Of a DNA stretch of 64,000 nucleotides, positions 37,551 through 48,549 are shown piece after piece. The translations under genes were made by a program, and so were the position numbers. The notes beneath the pieces were generated by a model that ran no database searches, was not told the origin of the DNA, and saw nothing but the letters and a program-made list of their open reading frames with translations. Within the stretch, counting starts at the first letter, position 1. Every line of letters starts with the position of its first letter. This stretch comes from Glandiceps talaboti (lineage: Eukaryota; Hemichordata; Enteropneusta; Spengelidae): assembly GCF_964340395.1 (NCBI RefSeq), contig NC_135567.1, positions 1,974,109 through 2,038,108 on the forward strand. The letters run 5' to 3'.

Positions 37551-38834
37551 ATATATATCCATAGTTAACAATACTAAGGGGTGTATTGCATGTGTACATA
37601 GACATACTCTTGAGTGATATACATCCATAGTTAACAATATTAAGGGATGTAATACATAGACATACTCTTGTGTGATATATATCCATAGTTAACAATACTA
37701 AGGGATGTATTACATAGACATACTCTTGTGTGATATATATCCATAGTTAACAATACTAAGGGATGTATTACATAGACATACTCTTGTGTGATATACATCC
37801 ATAGTTAACAATACTAAGGGATGTATTACATAGACATACTCTTGTGTGATATACATCCATGGTTAACAATACTAAGGGGTGTATTACATAGACATACTCT
37901 TGTGTGATATATATCCATAGTTAACTATACTAAGGGATGTATTACATAGACATACTCTTGTGTGATATACATCCATAGTTAACAATACTAAGGGATGTAT
38001 TACATAGACATACTCTTGTGTGATATACATCCATAGTTAACAATATTAAGGGGTGTATTACATAGACACGCTCTTGTGTGATATACATCCATAGTTAACA
38101 ATACTATGGGATGTATTACATAGACATACTCTTGTGTGATATACATCCATAGTTAACAATACTAAGGGATGTATTACATAGACATACTCTTGTGTGATAT
38201 ACATCCATAGTTAACAATACTAAGGGATGTATTACATAGACATACTCTTGCGTGATATACATCCATAGTTAACAATACTAAGGGATGTATTACATAGACT
38301 TGTGTGATATACATCCATAGTTAACAATACTGAAGGGTGTATTACATAGACATACTCTTGTGTGATATACATCCATAGTTAACAATACTAAGGGATGTAT
38401 TACATAGACATACTCTTGTGTGATATACATCCATAGTTAACAATACTAAGGGATGTATTACATAGACACACTCTTGTGTGATATACATCCATAGTTAACA
38501 ATACTAAGGGGTGTATTACATAGACATACTCTTGTGTGATATACATCCATAGTTAACAATACTAAGGGATGTATTACATAGACATACTCTTGTGTGATAT
38601 ACATCCATAGTTAACAATACTAAGGGGTGTATTACATAGACATACTCTTGTGTGATATACATCCATAGTTAACAATACTAAGGGATGTATTACATAGACA
38701 TACTCTTGTGTGATATACATCCATAGTTAACAATACTAAGGGATGTATTACATAGACACACTCTTGTGTGATATACATCCATAGTTAACAATACTAAGGG
38801 ATGTATTACATAGACATACTCTTGTGTGATATAC
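37551..38834. repeat. 58-bp minisatellite, about 22 copies
   Basis: The unit core is ATCCATAGTTAACAATACTA followed by AGGGATGTATTACATAGACA. The period is 58 bp (for example CCATAGTTAA at 37,741 and 37,799). The first unit is longer and diverged (GTATTGCATGTGTACATAG), and one late unit lost about 10 bp near 38,300. The array lies in intron 4. Confidence 0.96.
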
Positions 38835-39165
38835 AAATTTACAATGTACATGTACATCCATGCTTGGCCATAAAAGGGAAATATTTTTCCCTGCTAATAA
38901 CTATCTCATGACGTATCTTCAGATGTTTGGTTGTTATCGAAACCACATCTCAACAGTAAGTACTTTGCAAAATTGACAGCATCACCCTTTTACAGCCAAT
39001 TTACCAATTTGGTTTTTATCAGTTTTATAAACTGTAAACAATCCAATGTTGATATCCTTATCATACCAAGTATTGGGTCATACATACATGTATAGAACCT
39101 CACAGAATCTACACTAAGCTGTTGACATCATTAGTGCTAGGATGACTGAGAAGTAGCCATGTACA
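38835..39165. other. Intronic stretch between array and LINE, nothing recognised
   Basis: About 330 bp of AT-rich sequence carry no repeat period, frame or exon with splice signals that I could support. Confidence 0.55.
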
Positions 39166-40500
39166 TTTGATTTGATTTGATTTGATTTGATTTATTACTC
39201 TAGGTCAATGCATCCATAAATGGATTTTCATGCATTGAATATAAAAATACAAAACATACGTTAAAATACAAAGACACATAATTTAAAAATATGGGAGAGT
39301 AACAAAATTTACAGGGCAGAGTACAAAGATAAAATAAAAGTTATAAAAAGTAAAACACGAGAGATGCTAGAATTATGAAGTTAAAAAAGTAGTCGTATTT
39401 GCGGAAATACATGAGCGGTATTTGAATGAACGACTGTGTGCCTTTGGAATGTGGTATTTGGTCCGAGTATTGTATTGGTGTATTGTTGAGTTTTTGGTGA
39501 CAAGATCAGATAAATAGAGTGGTACTTTTTTGCTTATACATTTACTGACAATATTTTTGAAGTGTTGATCGTGTCTTTCCTGAATAGTTGGCCAATTTAG
39601 AGAATTTCTGGCAAGTGTTACATGGTCTGATTTTTTAAGGCCACATTGAATTCGTACAGCAAAATTTATGATACCTTGAAGACTACTTTTCAAAGTGAGA
39701 TTACAATTAGAAAAGACTGTGTCACAGTAGTCTAAAAGGGAGAAGACAGTAGCAGCTATTACATTCTTTCTGACTTTTTCCGGTATACAACGCCTAACAC
39801 GTGCCAGTCTTGTTAGACGGAAACCACATGCCCTACGGAGATAAGACACATGGTTTGACCAACTGAGTTCAGGGTCCAGTTTCAAGCCTAAGCAGGTAGC
39901 AGACTTAGTAGCTTTGATAGTAATATCTTGAAAGGACAGAGAATTAATGTGATTTGGTATTTTCTTTAGTTGTTGACGTGTACCGAAGAACATATACTGA
40001 TATTTAGAGATATTTGGTTTCAAAGTATTTGCATGGAACCATGTAGTTAAACGATTAATTTCGTATTTTAAGTCATTGTGAAGTACATCAATATCGGCAA
40101 TGGTACTGTTTTTCAGAATATTGATGTCATCTGCAAAACCATAAATTGGAGTGTTTGAGTGAAGCCAAGTAGGAAGGTCATTAATATATAGTGCAAATAA
40201 TAAAGGTCCACAGACACTGCCTTGAGGTACTCCAGTTTTGACCTGAATACAATTTGAAGATATGTTGCCAACTTTTACACTTTGAGTTCTACCTGATAGG
40301 TAACTTCTGAACCACTGAACTGCAGATGGATGAAAGTTGTAACGTTGAAGTTTACTGAGAAGGTCTAACATAAGAAGAGATGAAATTTTCCTATTGAACA
40401 TGTTATCAAGTATATCATCACACATACGCTGTAATAATGTAGCTGTCGAATGTTTTGGACGGAAACCAGAAAAAGTTGGATGGAGGATATTATTTGTAAT
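39166..40500 (-). mobile_element. 5'-truncated non-LTR retrotransposon (LINE)
   Basis: On the minus strand the element ends at 39,166-39,195 in a short simple tail, (AATCA)n on its own strand, preceded by about 180 bp of 3' untranslated sequence. The coding part starts abruptly at about 40,500, where it meets the 49-bp array. Only the second half of the reverse transcriptase and the C-terminal domain remain. No endonuclease is present. The simple-repeat tail and protein type fit the Jockey/CR1/RTE group of LINEs, not L1. Confidence 0.88.
39373..40497 (-). pseudogene. LINE reverse transcriptase, C-terminal fragment
   Basis: The frame is open for at least 350 residues from the ATG at 40,425, but coding continues further upstream (…TFSGFRPKHSTATLLQR) to about 40,497. 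That upstream part carries the FRPxHST motif of reverse transcriptase block 2. Downstream come TGVPQGSVCGPLLFALYIND (block 4), the catalytic YGFADD, and a later SWSNH block typical of the thumb region of LINE enzymes. No internal stop is seen, so the copy is young but 5'-truncated and cannot be autonomous. It lies in intron 4, in the same orientation as the host gene. Confidence 0.88.
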
Positions 40501-42066
40501 ACTTACATAGCTGGTACATGGCTGTATGAAATACCTCTATTACAGCAATGCTTACATAGCTGGTACATGGCTGTATGAAATACCTCTGTTACAGCAATAC
40601 TTACATAGCTGGTACATGGCTGTATAAAATACCTCTGTTACAGCAATGCTTACATAGCTGGTACATGGCTGTATGAAATACCTCTATTACAGCAATACTT
40701 ACATAGCTGGTACATGGCTGTATGAAATACCTCTATTACAGCAATGCTTACATAGCTGGTACATACAGCTGTATGAAATACCTCTATTACAGCAATGCTT
40801 ACATAGCTGGTACATAGCTGTATGAAATACCTCTGTTACAGCAATGCTTACATAGCTGGTACATGGCTGTATGAAATACCTCTATTACAGCAATACTTAC
40901 ATAGCTGGTACATGGCTGTATGAAATACCTCTATTACAGCAATACTTACATAGCTGGTACATGGCTGTATGAAATACCTCTATTACAGCAATACTTACAT
41001 AGCTGGTACATGGCTGTATGAAATACTTCTGTTACAGCAATGCTTACATAGCTGGTACATGGCTGTATGAAATACCTCTATTACAGCAATACTTACATAG
41101 CTGGTACATGGCTGTATGAAATACCTCTGTTACAGCAATGCTTACATAGCTGGTACATGGCTGTATGAAATACCTCTATTACAGAAATACTTACATAGCT
41201 GGTACATGGCTGTATGAAATACCTCTATTACAGCAATGCTTACATAGCTGGTACATGGCTGTATGAAATACCTCTATTACAGCAATGCTTACATAGCTGG
41301 TACATAGCTGTATGAAATACCTCTATTACAGCAATGCTTACATAGCTGGTACATAGCTGTATGAAATACCTCTATTACAGCAATGCTTACATAGCTGGTA
41401 CATGGCTGTATGAATACCTCTGTTACAGCAATGCTTACATAGCTGGTACATAGCTGTACAAATTACCTCTGTTACAGCAATGCTTACATAGCTAATACAT
41501 GGCTGTATGAAATACCTCTGTTACAGCAATGCTTACATAGCTGATACATGGCTGTATGAAATACCTCTGTTACAACAATACTTACATAGCTGGTACATGG
41601 CTGTATGAAATACCTCTGTTACAGCAATGCTTACATAGCTGGTACATGGCTGTATGAAATACCTCTATTACAGCAATACTTACATAGCTGGTACATGGCT
41701 GTATGAAATACCTCTATTACAGCAATGCTTACATAGCTAATACATGGCTGTATGAAATACCTGTTACAGTAATGCTTACATAGCTGTATGAAATACCTCT
41801 GTTACAGCAATGCTTACATAGCTGGTACATGGCTGTATAAAATACCTATGTTACAGCAATACTTACATAGCTGGTACATAGCTGTATGAAATACCTCTGT
41901 TACAGCAATGCTTACATAGCTGGTACATGGCTGTATGAAATACCTCTTTCACAGCAATACTTACATAGCTGGTACATAGCTGTATGAAATACCTCTGTTA
42001 CAGCAATGCTTACATAGCTGGTACATGGCTGTATGAAATACCTCTTTCACAGCAATGCTTACATAT
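40500..42066. repeat. 49-bp minisatellite, about 32 copies
   Basis: The unit is CTTACATAGCTGGTACATGG followed by CTGTATGAAATACCTCTGTT and ACAGCAATG. The period is 49 bp (CTTACATAG at 40,502 and 40,551). Some units have GTACATAG or lack a few bases. It abuts the truncated end of the LINE on one side and stops about 180 bp before exon 4 on the other. Confidence 0.96.
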
Positions 42067-42133
42067 ATATCTGGTATTGTAGCCATGGGAAGTACTTTTG
42101 TTACACCAATGGTCATATATGTACAAAATGTAT

Positions 42134-42197
42134 GTATGTATGTAAGTACGTAGGTACATATGCACGCATGCATGCAGGCATGTACTTACATACATAC
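42134..42197. other. Perfect 16-bp inverted repeat (possible cruciform)
   Basis: GTATGTATGTAAGTAC at 42,134-42,149 is the exact inverse of GTACTTACATACATAC at 42,182-42,197, with a 32-bp loop rich in alternating purine-pyrimidine sequence. It lies in intron 4 next to exon 4. Confidence 0.75.
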
Positions 42198-42242
42198 GTA
42201 TACATGTGTATATATGGGCTCATTTAAAGAAAGAAAACATAC

Positions 42243-42381
42243 CTCTGTTGTTGTTAGCACTTTACTCTCAAAACGTTTTCCCATGCCAGAAAGATAATGG
42301 TTGATTTGTACTTCCACATCAAATTGTACAGATCTTTGTTCTTTGCATGTTTCAAATTGTCTTATTGTTGCCCCCCTCAAT
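42243..42381 (-). CDS. Exon 4 of the unrecognised five-exon gene
   Basis: The exon is 139 bp. It has the acceptor TTATTTTTTAG and the donor GAG|GTATGT. It enters in phase 2 (completing an Arg codon with exon 3) and leaves in phase 0. It encodes LRGATIRQFETCKEQRSVQF, then DVEVQINHYLSGMGKRFESK and VLTTTE. Hydrophilic, evenly mixed codons and compatible phases on both sides support a real exon. The family is not recognised. Confidence 0.8.
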
Positions 42382-43446
42382 CTAAAAAATAAAATAAAGA
42401 GGCCATTGTAAGACATGTTTCTCATAATTATTAAAATTTAATTTTTATTGTGATTAAATAGAAAATACGAACAATCTACATGTAGGTAAATTTAAGAACA
42501 CATTTACAAAAGTTTACAGCAAACCATGAAACATCACTTTTGACACACAATAGCTGTGATAGGAAACACAAGTCTTCAGACTGTGAGATGTTTATCAAAG
42601 GTGAGACTGATTGTAACTTAATTGTATTTCAGTCAAGTGTAAACACAAGGAAAATGTATTTGAACTATTAAAGGGATGAATCACTCAATACAAGCTCATT
42701 AAGCGAACTTCATTCATACAGAGTGGGGGGGGGGGGTGACTGGTATCACTGAACTTCATTTTTGCACTTCAAACCAAATTTTGAAAACTTTCACACCTTC
42801 AATGACAGAAGCTTCTGTATTTAGTACTGAGATGTTGATAAGTTGATAAATTACTTCTAATGTGAGATACAGTGTTGGGTTTCCGGTAGTATTTTGATTT
42901 ACTATCATCTCAGTAAACAGGTTCACAAGGTTGGAACTTCATGTTTACCATCATGTTTTCACATTGCACGATCATAGTGGTGTGACTGCTACAGTTTTCA
43001 TCATGGTTTTCATCGTATATAAATGTGTGATGACACACTTGTGAATGTTCGTTTAGGGGGAGGGGGGGGGTTTGTCCTAAACGAGGAACGGTGTTAATTT
43101 TATGAGCTTGTGTGACATTGCAATTGTGTGACCATTCCTATCTTATATCAAACAACCATTATAAAATAAATAGCGCCAATGGCATTGCAGCACAACTGTA
43201 CAGTTTTTAATAATGTTTACCCACATGGTGAGCCATGCTAGGTATAGGTGTTCATAAATGATTATTCAGTTGCCTATCCAACCATGTTGTTATCTTTACC
43301 ATATACAGATCATTTTGATGTTGCTATGGGAATTTGCTTGTTGCTAGACTTATTTGCATACATTTGTCAATGTTTATGCACTTAGCTATGAATCCCTGTT
43401 GTTGTTCAAAGCAAAATGATTGCATCACACACATACACTTACAAAC
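42382..43446. other. Intron 3, left part: no gene; two G-runs
   Basis: Non-coding intronic sequence. It contains uninterrupted G-runs at about 42,723-42,737 and 43,055-43,071, which could form quadruplexes or simply be slippage tracts. Nothing else was recognised. Confidence 0.6.
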
Positions 43447-43447
43447 A

Positions 43448-43487
<40 letters not shown>

Positions 43488-43543
43488 TACAGGCAAACAG
43501 ACAGAATGACAGACATACAGACTGACAGACAGACAGACAGAAT

Positions 43544-43575
<32 letters not shown>

Positions 43576-43577
43576 TA
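43447..43577. repeat. (CA)n followed by (GACA)n microsatellite
   Basis: About 33 bp of CA dinucleotides (43,450-43,482) are followed by an imperfect GACA/GAAT tetranucleotide tract to 43,577. Open frames across this block on both strands are artefacts of the simple sequence. It lies in intron 3. Confidence 0.96.
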
Positions 43578-43769
43578 CAAAATGTAGACACTGACAATGA
43601 CTATAGCACTACTGAACTTTATAATGTACATTTATGTCCAACAAGTAAAATGTCAATAAAGTAATTTTGTACAAAAAAAATTGTTTTAATTTTGTTTTTT
43701 GGTAAACACTTTGACCTTTACGATGTGACCAACAGGCAGTGTAAACTCTAATATATGTGACTTTCTTAC

Positions 43770-43951
43770 CTTATGATGTAATCACGATGTTGTAACATCT
43801 CATATTCATTTGTGTACAAATGATTGACAACATTATCCATCAATTCATCTAAGCTCAGTTCTAGTAGTTTGTTAGTTGTGTTGATCTCTAGCCAGGAGAT
43901 AAATATATTTTCAATACCCATTAGGATCTTGGCAGGTACTCCTTCAATATT
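43770..43951 (-). CDS. Exon 3 of the unrecognised five-exon gene
   Basis: The exon is 182 bp, with acceptor ATATCTCTTTATAG and donor ATAAG|GTAAGA. It is phase 0 in and phase 2 out. It encodes NIEGVPAKILMGIENIFISW, then LEINTTNKLLELSLDELMDN and VVNHLYTNEYEMLQHRDYII. The last segment is probably helical. No stop interrupts it, and the phases agree with exons 2 and 4. Confidence 0.85.
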
Positions 43952-43978
43952 CTATAAAGAGATATTGACAAAATTATA

Positions 43979-44419
43979 AACTTGAGATACAACTGAATTA
44001 TATCAACAATACTGTAACAACAATGTCATAACTTGAGATACAACTGAATTCTATCAACCATACTGTAACAGCAATATTATAACTTGAGATACAACTGAAT
44101 TCTATCAACCATACTGTAACAGCAATGTCATAACTTGAGATACAACTGAATTCTATCAACCATACTGTAACAGCAATGTCATAACTTGAGATACAACTGA
44201 ATTCTATCAACCATACTGTAACAGCAATGTCATAACTTGAGATACAACTGAATTCTATCAACCATACTGTAACACCAATGTCATAACTTGAGACACAACT
44301 GAATTCTATCAACCATACTGTAACAGCAGTCATAACTTGAGATACAACTGAATTCTATCAACAATACTGTAACAGCAATGTCATAACTTGAGATACAACT
44401 GAATTCTATCAACCATACT
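43979..44419. repeat. 51-bp minisatellite, about 8.6 copies
   Basis: The unit is CTTGAGATACAACTGAATTC followed by TATCAACCATACTGTAACAG and CAATGTCATAA. The period is 51 bp (CTTGAG at 43,981 and 44,032). Because 51 is a multiple of three, the minus strand shows a 17-residue repeating frame, which is not regarded as coding. It sits in intron 2, only 28 bp from the acceptor of exon 3. Confidence 0.95.
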
Positions 44420-44656
44420 CAACACTCAACATTCACAATTGAAACAAAGAGAACCACCAATTACACAATATTGTTGTCTTTTTCGAACAGAGTGTTCTGA
44501 AGTATGTTTTAACACTAGCATACATGTACATATAGAGTACATATACACTTGAAAAAAATCAGACCAACTTTTAACAATTTGTTTAATATTCTTTTTGCTA
44601 GCAATTGGCATTTTGAACCATAAATCAATTTTGACTCAAAGACTTGATGTACTTAC

Positions 44657-44754
44657 CATGATAATCTCACTCAACTTTTCATTGGACAAAATTTCTAATG
44701 GGACAAGCTGAGTGGACTCCCAAACTATCTCCGCAATTCTACACATATATGATT
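44657..44754 (-). CDS. Exon 2 of the unrecognised five-exon gene
   Basis: The exon is 98 bp. It has acceptor TTCTTCTTACAG and donor ATCATG|GTAAGT, entering in phase 1 and leaving in phase 0. It encodes (E)SYMCRIAEIVWESTQLVP, then LEILSNEKLSEIIM. Both splice sites are strong, and the split codon joins cleanly to exon 1. Confidence 0.85.
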
Positions 44755-44934
44755 CTGTAAGAAGAATGAAATTGAAGTAGGCATTATCATAAATATAATG
44801 TGTGTAGGTCACATGAAATGACCTTACATGTACATTTGTATATCTTATGACATAATTCAGATTGAGTATATTACAATGTGTAAGTAATCATCAGGTGAAA
44901 TTTAAACCTGCATACTACATTCTATATTCTAATA
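44755..44934. other. Intron 1, end next to exon 2, nothing recognised
   Basis: AT-rich intronic sequence up to the inverted-repeat element. It contains the exon 2 polypyrimidine tract on the minus strand. Confidence 0.55.
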
Positions 44935-45185
44935 ATAGGGAACTTGCAAACCTGCCATGTTGAATGTTGCACCATGGGAAATGTAATAATAAATACTAAT
45001 GAATTGGTATTGTAAATAATGCTGTTACATTTGTTTGCAACCACGAATGATCAATTTATAGTTACCCTGACCATTGTGGGAGGTTTACTTTATCAGTAGC
45101 TCCAGATTAGGTATTACGATAACCACAGATAATCCTATAGTCCTTTGCGTCTGAGCATGCTCAGTCTGGATTGCAAGTTCCCTAT
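44935..45185. mobile_element. Short inverted-repeat transposon sharing a core with 37,141-37,336
   Basis: The 251-bp element has 15-bp perfect terminal inverted repeats ATAGGGAACTTGCAA / TTGCAAGTTCCCTAT. From about 45,044 to 45,179 it is closely similar, in the same orientation, to about 37,172-37,308 (shared blocks TTACCCTGACCATTGTG, GGTATTACGATAACCACA, GTCCTTTGCGTCTGAGCATG). The termini differ from the other copy, and I could not define a target duplication. Confidence 0.72.
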
Positions 45186-45639
45186 TTGAGCACTAGTATT
45201 TGAACGACAGCAGGTTTTCAAATACTTAACAGCTGGAAAACTAAGTTCTGATTACCATGTATGTTATACAAGTTTAAATACACATAACAGAAATACACCC
45301 ATCTCATCATCCAATCATCATCTTGGGTCAAAGGTCACGCTGGGGAAAATGTCATGAATTTCAATCTAACACAGCAGTGCAGTCAATGTACACCTGTAGC
45401 AACCATCAGCACCTTTTTTTTTTTACAATTGATGGGGGGTGTTTACTGACTTCAATACACTGTGTTTCAGCAGTAGGTTATTTTTAGTGGTCTTAGGTTT
45501 AGTTCACACTCTCATCCAGCATACTTTATTTTTGAAATTTAGAGATTTTACAGAAATTTACCAGTGATTTTAAATCAATGTTCATCACCTGATTTTGTCT
45601 GCTTAAAATGTCAGGTGATTAGGTATACTGTACACTTTC

Positions 45640-46110
45640 TTTCTACACAAAAAAAACTGACTATGCAAAACCTATCCTTCAAAAATAAAAAATTATTGGA
45701 TAGAATTGTTCCAATTAGTTCCAAAATAATTGGTATACCACAGAGAAACGTGTCACATTTTTAAAGCCAACAGGTGTTCAGGAAAGCTTGTTCAATTTTA
45801 TTACGTAAAGTTCACATTGTATCTTCAGAGTTTGTTTGACTTCCTTCTGGACGGCATTTCAGGGCACCAGCTTACAGGTCAAACTGACGCAAACATTCCT
45901 TTATTTCAACCGCAGTACAGCTTTTAAATGATTTGTAAGTTTTAAGTTAGTGTTTGTGGGGTGTGATGTTTTATAGATTTTACATTCTGATTTTACTTAC
46001 TGTCTTTATATAGCTATGTCTGTTTCCACAGCTGCCAATGTTAATTACCAATTTTGGGATAAATAAAGTTATACATGTATTGACTTGAATTGAATTATAT
46101 TGAATCTGTG
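45640..46110 (+). mobile_element. Probable 3' end of an old LINE
   Basis: The right end reads TTTTGGGATAAATAAAGTTA and passes into a (TTGAATTGAATT)-like simple tail. This resembles the 3' untranslated region and tail of Jockey/CR1-type LINEs. No reverse transcriptase can be read upstream, so only the terminal few hundred bases seem to remain. The left limit is uncertain. Confidence 0.4.
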
Positions 46111-46165
46111 CTCAAATATATCTGAGAATACATTGTATATCAATTACATGTACCTTACAGGTTAA

Positions 46166-46525
46166 AGTGATGCTATGGATGATGATTGGGTATATATTTT
46201 GGATTTTGGATTTACAAATCGATTTTATCATAGCTTCCTATATGTACATGTACTTGAAAATCAATTTGAATAGGAACAGCGTGTTTGTTACCCTAAAATT
46301 GAAAAAAGCATAACGTGTGTGTAAAACGTCTGTTACTGTACGTACATTGTACAATAACAAACGTTTTACACATTTTTAGCTTTTGGAATATATTGAATTA
46401 CAAACACAGACATACCAGTAGTCAATGTTGTTTCATATTGATTTTTCTGGTAGGAAGCTATGATAAAATTACTTTACAAATGAAAAATCTAAAATAAATA
46501 CCCACTCCTCATCCATATGGCCACT
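46166..46525. mobile_element. Inverted-repeat element flanked by TTAA (copy 1)
   Basis: This is a 360-bp non-coding element. Its right end, read inward on the minus strand, is AGTGGCCATATGGATGAGGA. The left end, AGTGATGCTATGGATGATGA, is its diverged mate, and the similarity continues to about 45 bp (…GGGTATWTATTTTGGATTTT). TTAA flanks both ends (46,162-46,165 and 46,526-46,529), the target preference of piggyBac-type transposases. A second copy lies at 53,139-53,465. Confidence 0.78.
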
Positions 46526-46793
46526 TTAAAATTATATTACGTAAGAAAATACATGTACTAAATTTTCTGTTGTTTGTTTTTATTGACAACAGAATGTATT
46601 TGTTATTTTGTAAACAAAACAAACAAACAAGAGGTGACATACATGTACATGTACACATTTGCCATTTGTTTTGAGCTTTCCCAAGTTTACTTCCGTGAAG
46701 AAAACAAATCTGTTGTCCAATGTAAAATAAACCTCTCGTAAAACAACCTTGTTGGCCAAGAGAAAGATAGAATACAGCATGCTTTATGCTTCA

Positions 46794-47083
46794 TGGATAT
46801 AAAAGGGGGCAAATTGAACAAAAATTTTGATCAACTTTCAAAACATACCAATCACGATAAAATAAATGTCATATACTTGTAGTTTATACTATGGTTTAAT
46901 TTAGAGCTGACGGTTGGAAAGTTTGTGATTTGTCATAATGGATATAAAAGGGAGCAAATTCAAATTGAACAGAATTTCAGATCAACTTTAAAAGGTACCA
47001 TTCACTACATAATAAATGTCATGGGCTAGGATTTAAATAAGTCACATTATGTGTATGTCTGACGGTTGGAAAGTTTGTCACAA
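46794..47083. repeat. 145-bp tandem duplication (two diverged copies)
   Basis: GGATATAAAAGG recurs at 46,795 and 46,940, and GACGGTTGGAAAGTTTGT recurs at the end of each copy. The two copies differ by substitutions and small indels. No coding potential. It lies within intron 1. Confidence 0.8.
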
Positions 47084-47944
47084 GTTTCAAAATATAATAC
47101 CATTTTCTATATAGTTACCTTTAATTATTAGATCACATGGTTCTTTGTGTACAAGTAATGACTGGAAATTTTGTCGCAGTGGAAATAATTTCACATTGTT
47201 ATGCGCGACAGAATTTCCGACCAATTTCGAAGCATGCACATATCATAGAACCGGAAACTTTGGCGCAGTGGAAATGTTGGTGCACAACACCGACCGACTT
47301 TGCAACATGGTAGAGTGTGACAATAGACATAGCGAGAGGTTTACATGTATATCTACAATGTAATTACATTACTAGAAGTTACGTCAGTAGATTTTCCGGT
47401 TTGAGGATTTTTCTCTTGGCTTGATGACTGATACTCTAGGACAGGACCCCAGACAAATTTCTATTTAGATTAATGGTAAGTTGGCCAGTGCAAGCTCTTA
47501 CAGTGGCTTCTGACAGGACAGCTCACTTGTTTCCACTCCAGCCAAGGCTAGACAGTAGAACCAATCGCATGCATGCCTTGATCTTAGTAGGAAATGATTT
47601 GTACAAATATGCGATTAACTTCCGTCTGCTTTCGAAATTTCCTTCATCATTTCGCATAAAATATTGTCTCATTGAGAAAATCCTCCTCTGGCAATTCGCA
47701 GAGTTCACTATCAGTATCATGGCGGACTACAACATTCGTAGATGGACAATGAACATCAAAATTTGGACGCATACCAACCATGCATTATCACTCATTTTAG
47801 ACGTGCTAGTTCGATGTGTAGACCAATCAGATCTCTTGATTTGTGCCATCAATATACTGGTATAATATAATCATGAGTACAACATTCTATACATTTCAAT
47901 GTGAACAGTTGTCATGAATCACTAAATTGTTCAATCATTGAATA
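47084..47944. other. Intron 1 sequence; imperfect 100-bp duplication, no supported gene
   Basis: GGAAATTTTGTCGCAGTGGA (about 47,164) and GGAAACTTTGGCGCAGTGGA (about 47,253) mark a short diverged duplication. A 130-codon plus-strand frame (47,473-47,865) has no splice or family support and is not called. Confidence 0.45.
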
Positions 47945-48112
47945 ATGTAGTTCTGTTATTTCCCATGATGCAATAGCCCATAGCAAAGATGCACAAGATC
48001 AACTTGATGTTTCTCTGAAATCGCAAATAATTGTAGGTAATGTAAAATTATGAAATGACTCTTCAGAATGCAGAGTTTATGAAAATTCCTGGAGTGGTGT
48101 TCCCCTTTAATA
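47945..48112. repeat. Dispersed repeat copy (mate at 62,345-62,515)
   Basis: It starts TCCCATGATGCAATAGC and ends TCCTGGAGTGGTGTTCCCCTTTA. Both ends, plus TTTATGAAAA near the right end, match 62,345-62,515 in order and orientation, with a more diverged middle. It is probably an old short interspersed or inverted-repeat element. Confidence 0.5.
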
Positions 48113-48239
48113 AATACCAACAGACATACATATATTGATTTTGGGAATATCCAATTGTATCAATACTAACATTACATGTAATTTGTGAGTAAATGGGGAC
48201 AAAATAGGAAAAGTTGCCAACACTGGAACATAGTCTTAC

Positions 48240-48549
48240 CTTCAAGTTCTTTCCGTATTTCGTTCTTCACAGCCTCGCTTACAGTACTAACTTCAGATTC
48301 GTTGATGATTGGTGGTTCCAATTTGCCAGGTTCCAACAACCATTGCATAACACGCTCAATACAAATCTTCAGAATAAGCTGCTTGTCTCTGATTTTGTTT
48401 CTCTCGTCACAAAATTTGCCAGGGTCTAAGTTGGGGAAACTAGCAGGATACCAATGTAATCTGTCCAGTTGTCGTTCTGTCCATGCCGAGCGACCGGCTC
48501 GATGCATACAGCGATCTGTACAGTTGTCAGAACTATACGTACCAGCCAT
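48240..48549 (-). CDS. Exon 1 of the unrecognised five-exon gene (start codon)
   Basis: The frame opens at ATG 48,547-48,549, directly preceded by an in-frame TGA, which supports this start. It gives 103 codons plus one base, ending at donor GAAG|GTAAGA. The protein begins MAGTYSSDNCTDRCMHRAGR and continues through a conserved-looking segment (LHWYPASFPNLDPGKFCDE) and a helical, charged stretch. Exons 1-4 measure 310, 98, 182 and 139 bp, together 729 bp (243 codons). All joins keep the frame and exon 5 follows in phase 0. There is no signal peptide or membrane segment, so the product is probably soluble and intracellular. I do not recognise the family. Confidence 0.85.

Noticed and set aside
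43425-43664. Frames across CA and GACA repeats on both strands
   Set aside because: Low-complexity translation of microsatellites.
43998-44333. 111-codon minus-strand frame with 17-residue repeats
   Set aside because: A consequence of the 51-bp minisatellite period. It lies inside intron 2 of the five-exon gene.
47473-47865. 130-codon plus-strand frame
   Set aside because: No recognisable domain, no splice or start support, and it lies in intron 1 of the minus-strand gene.
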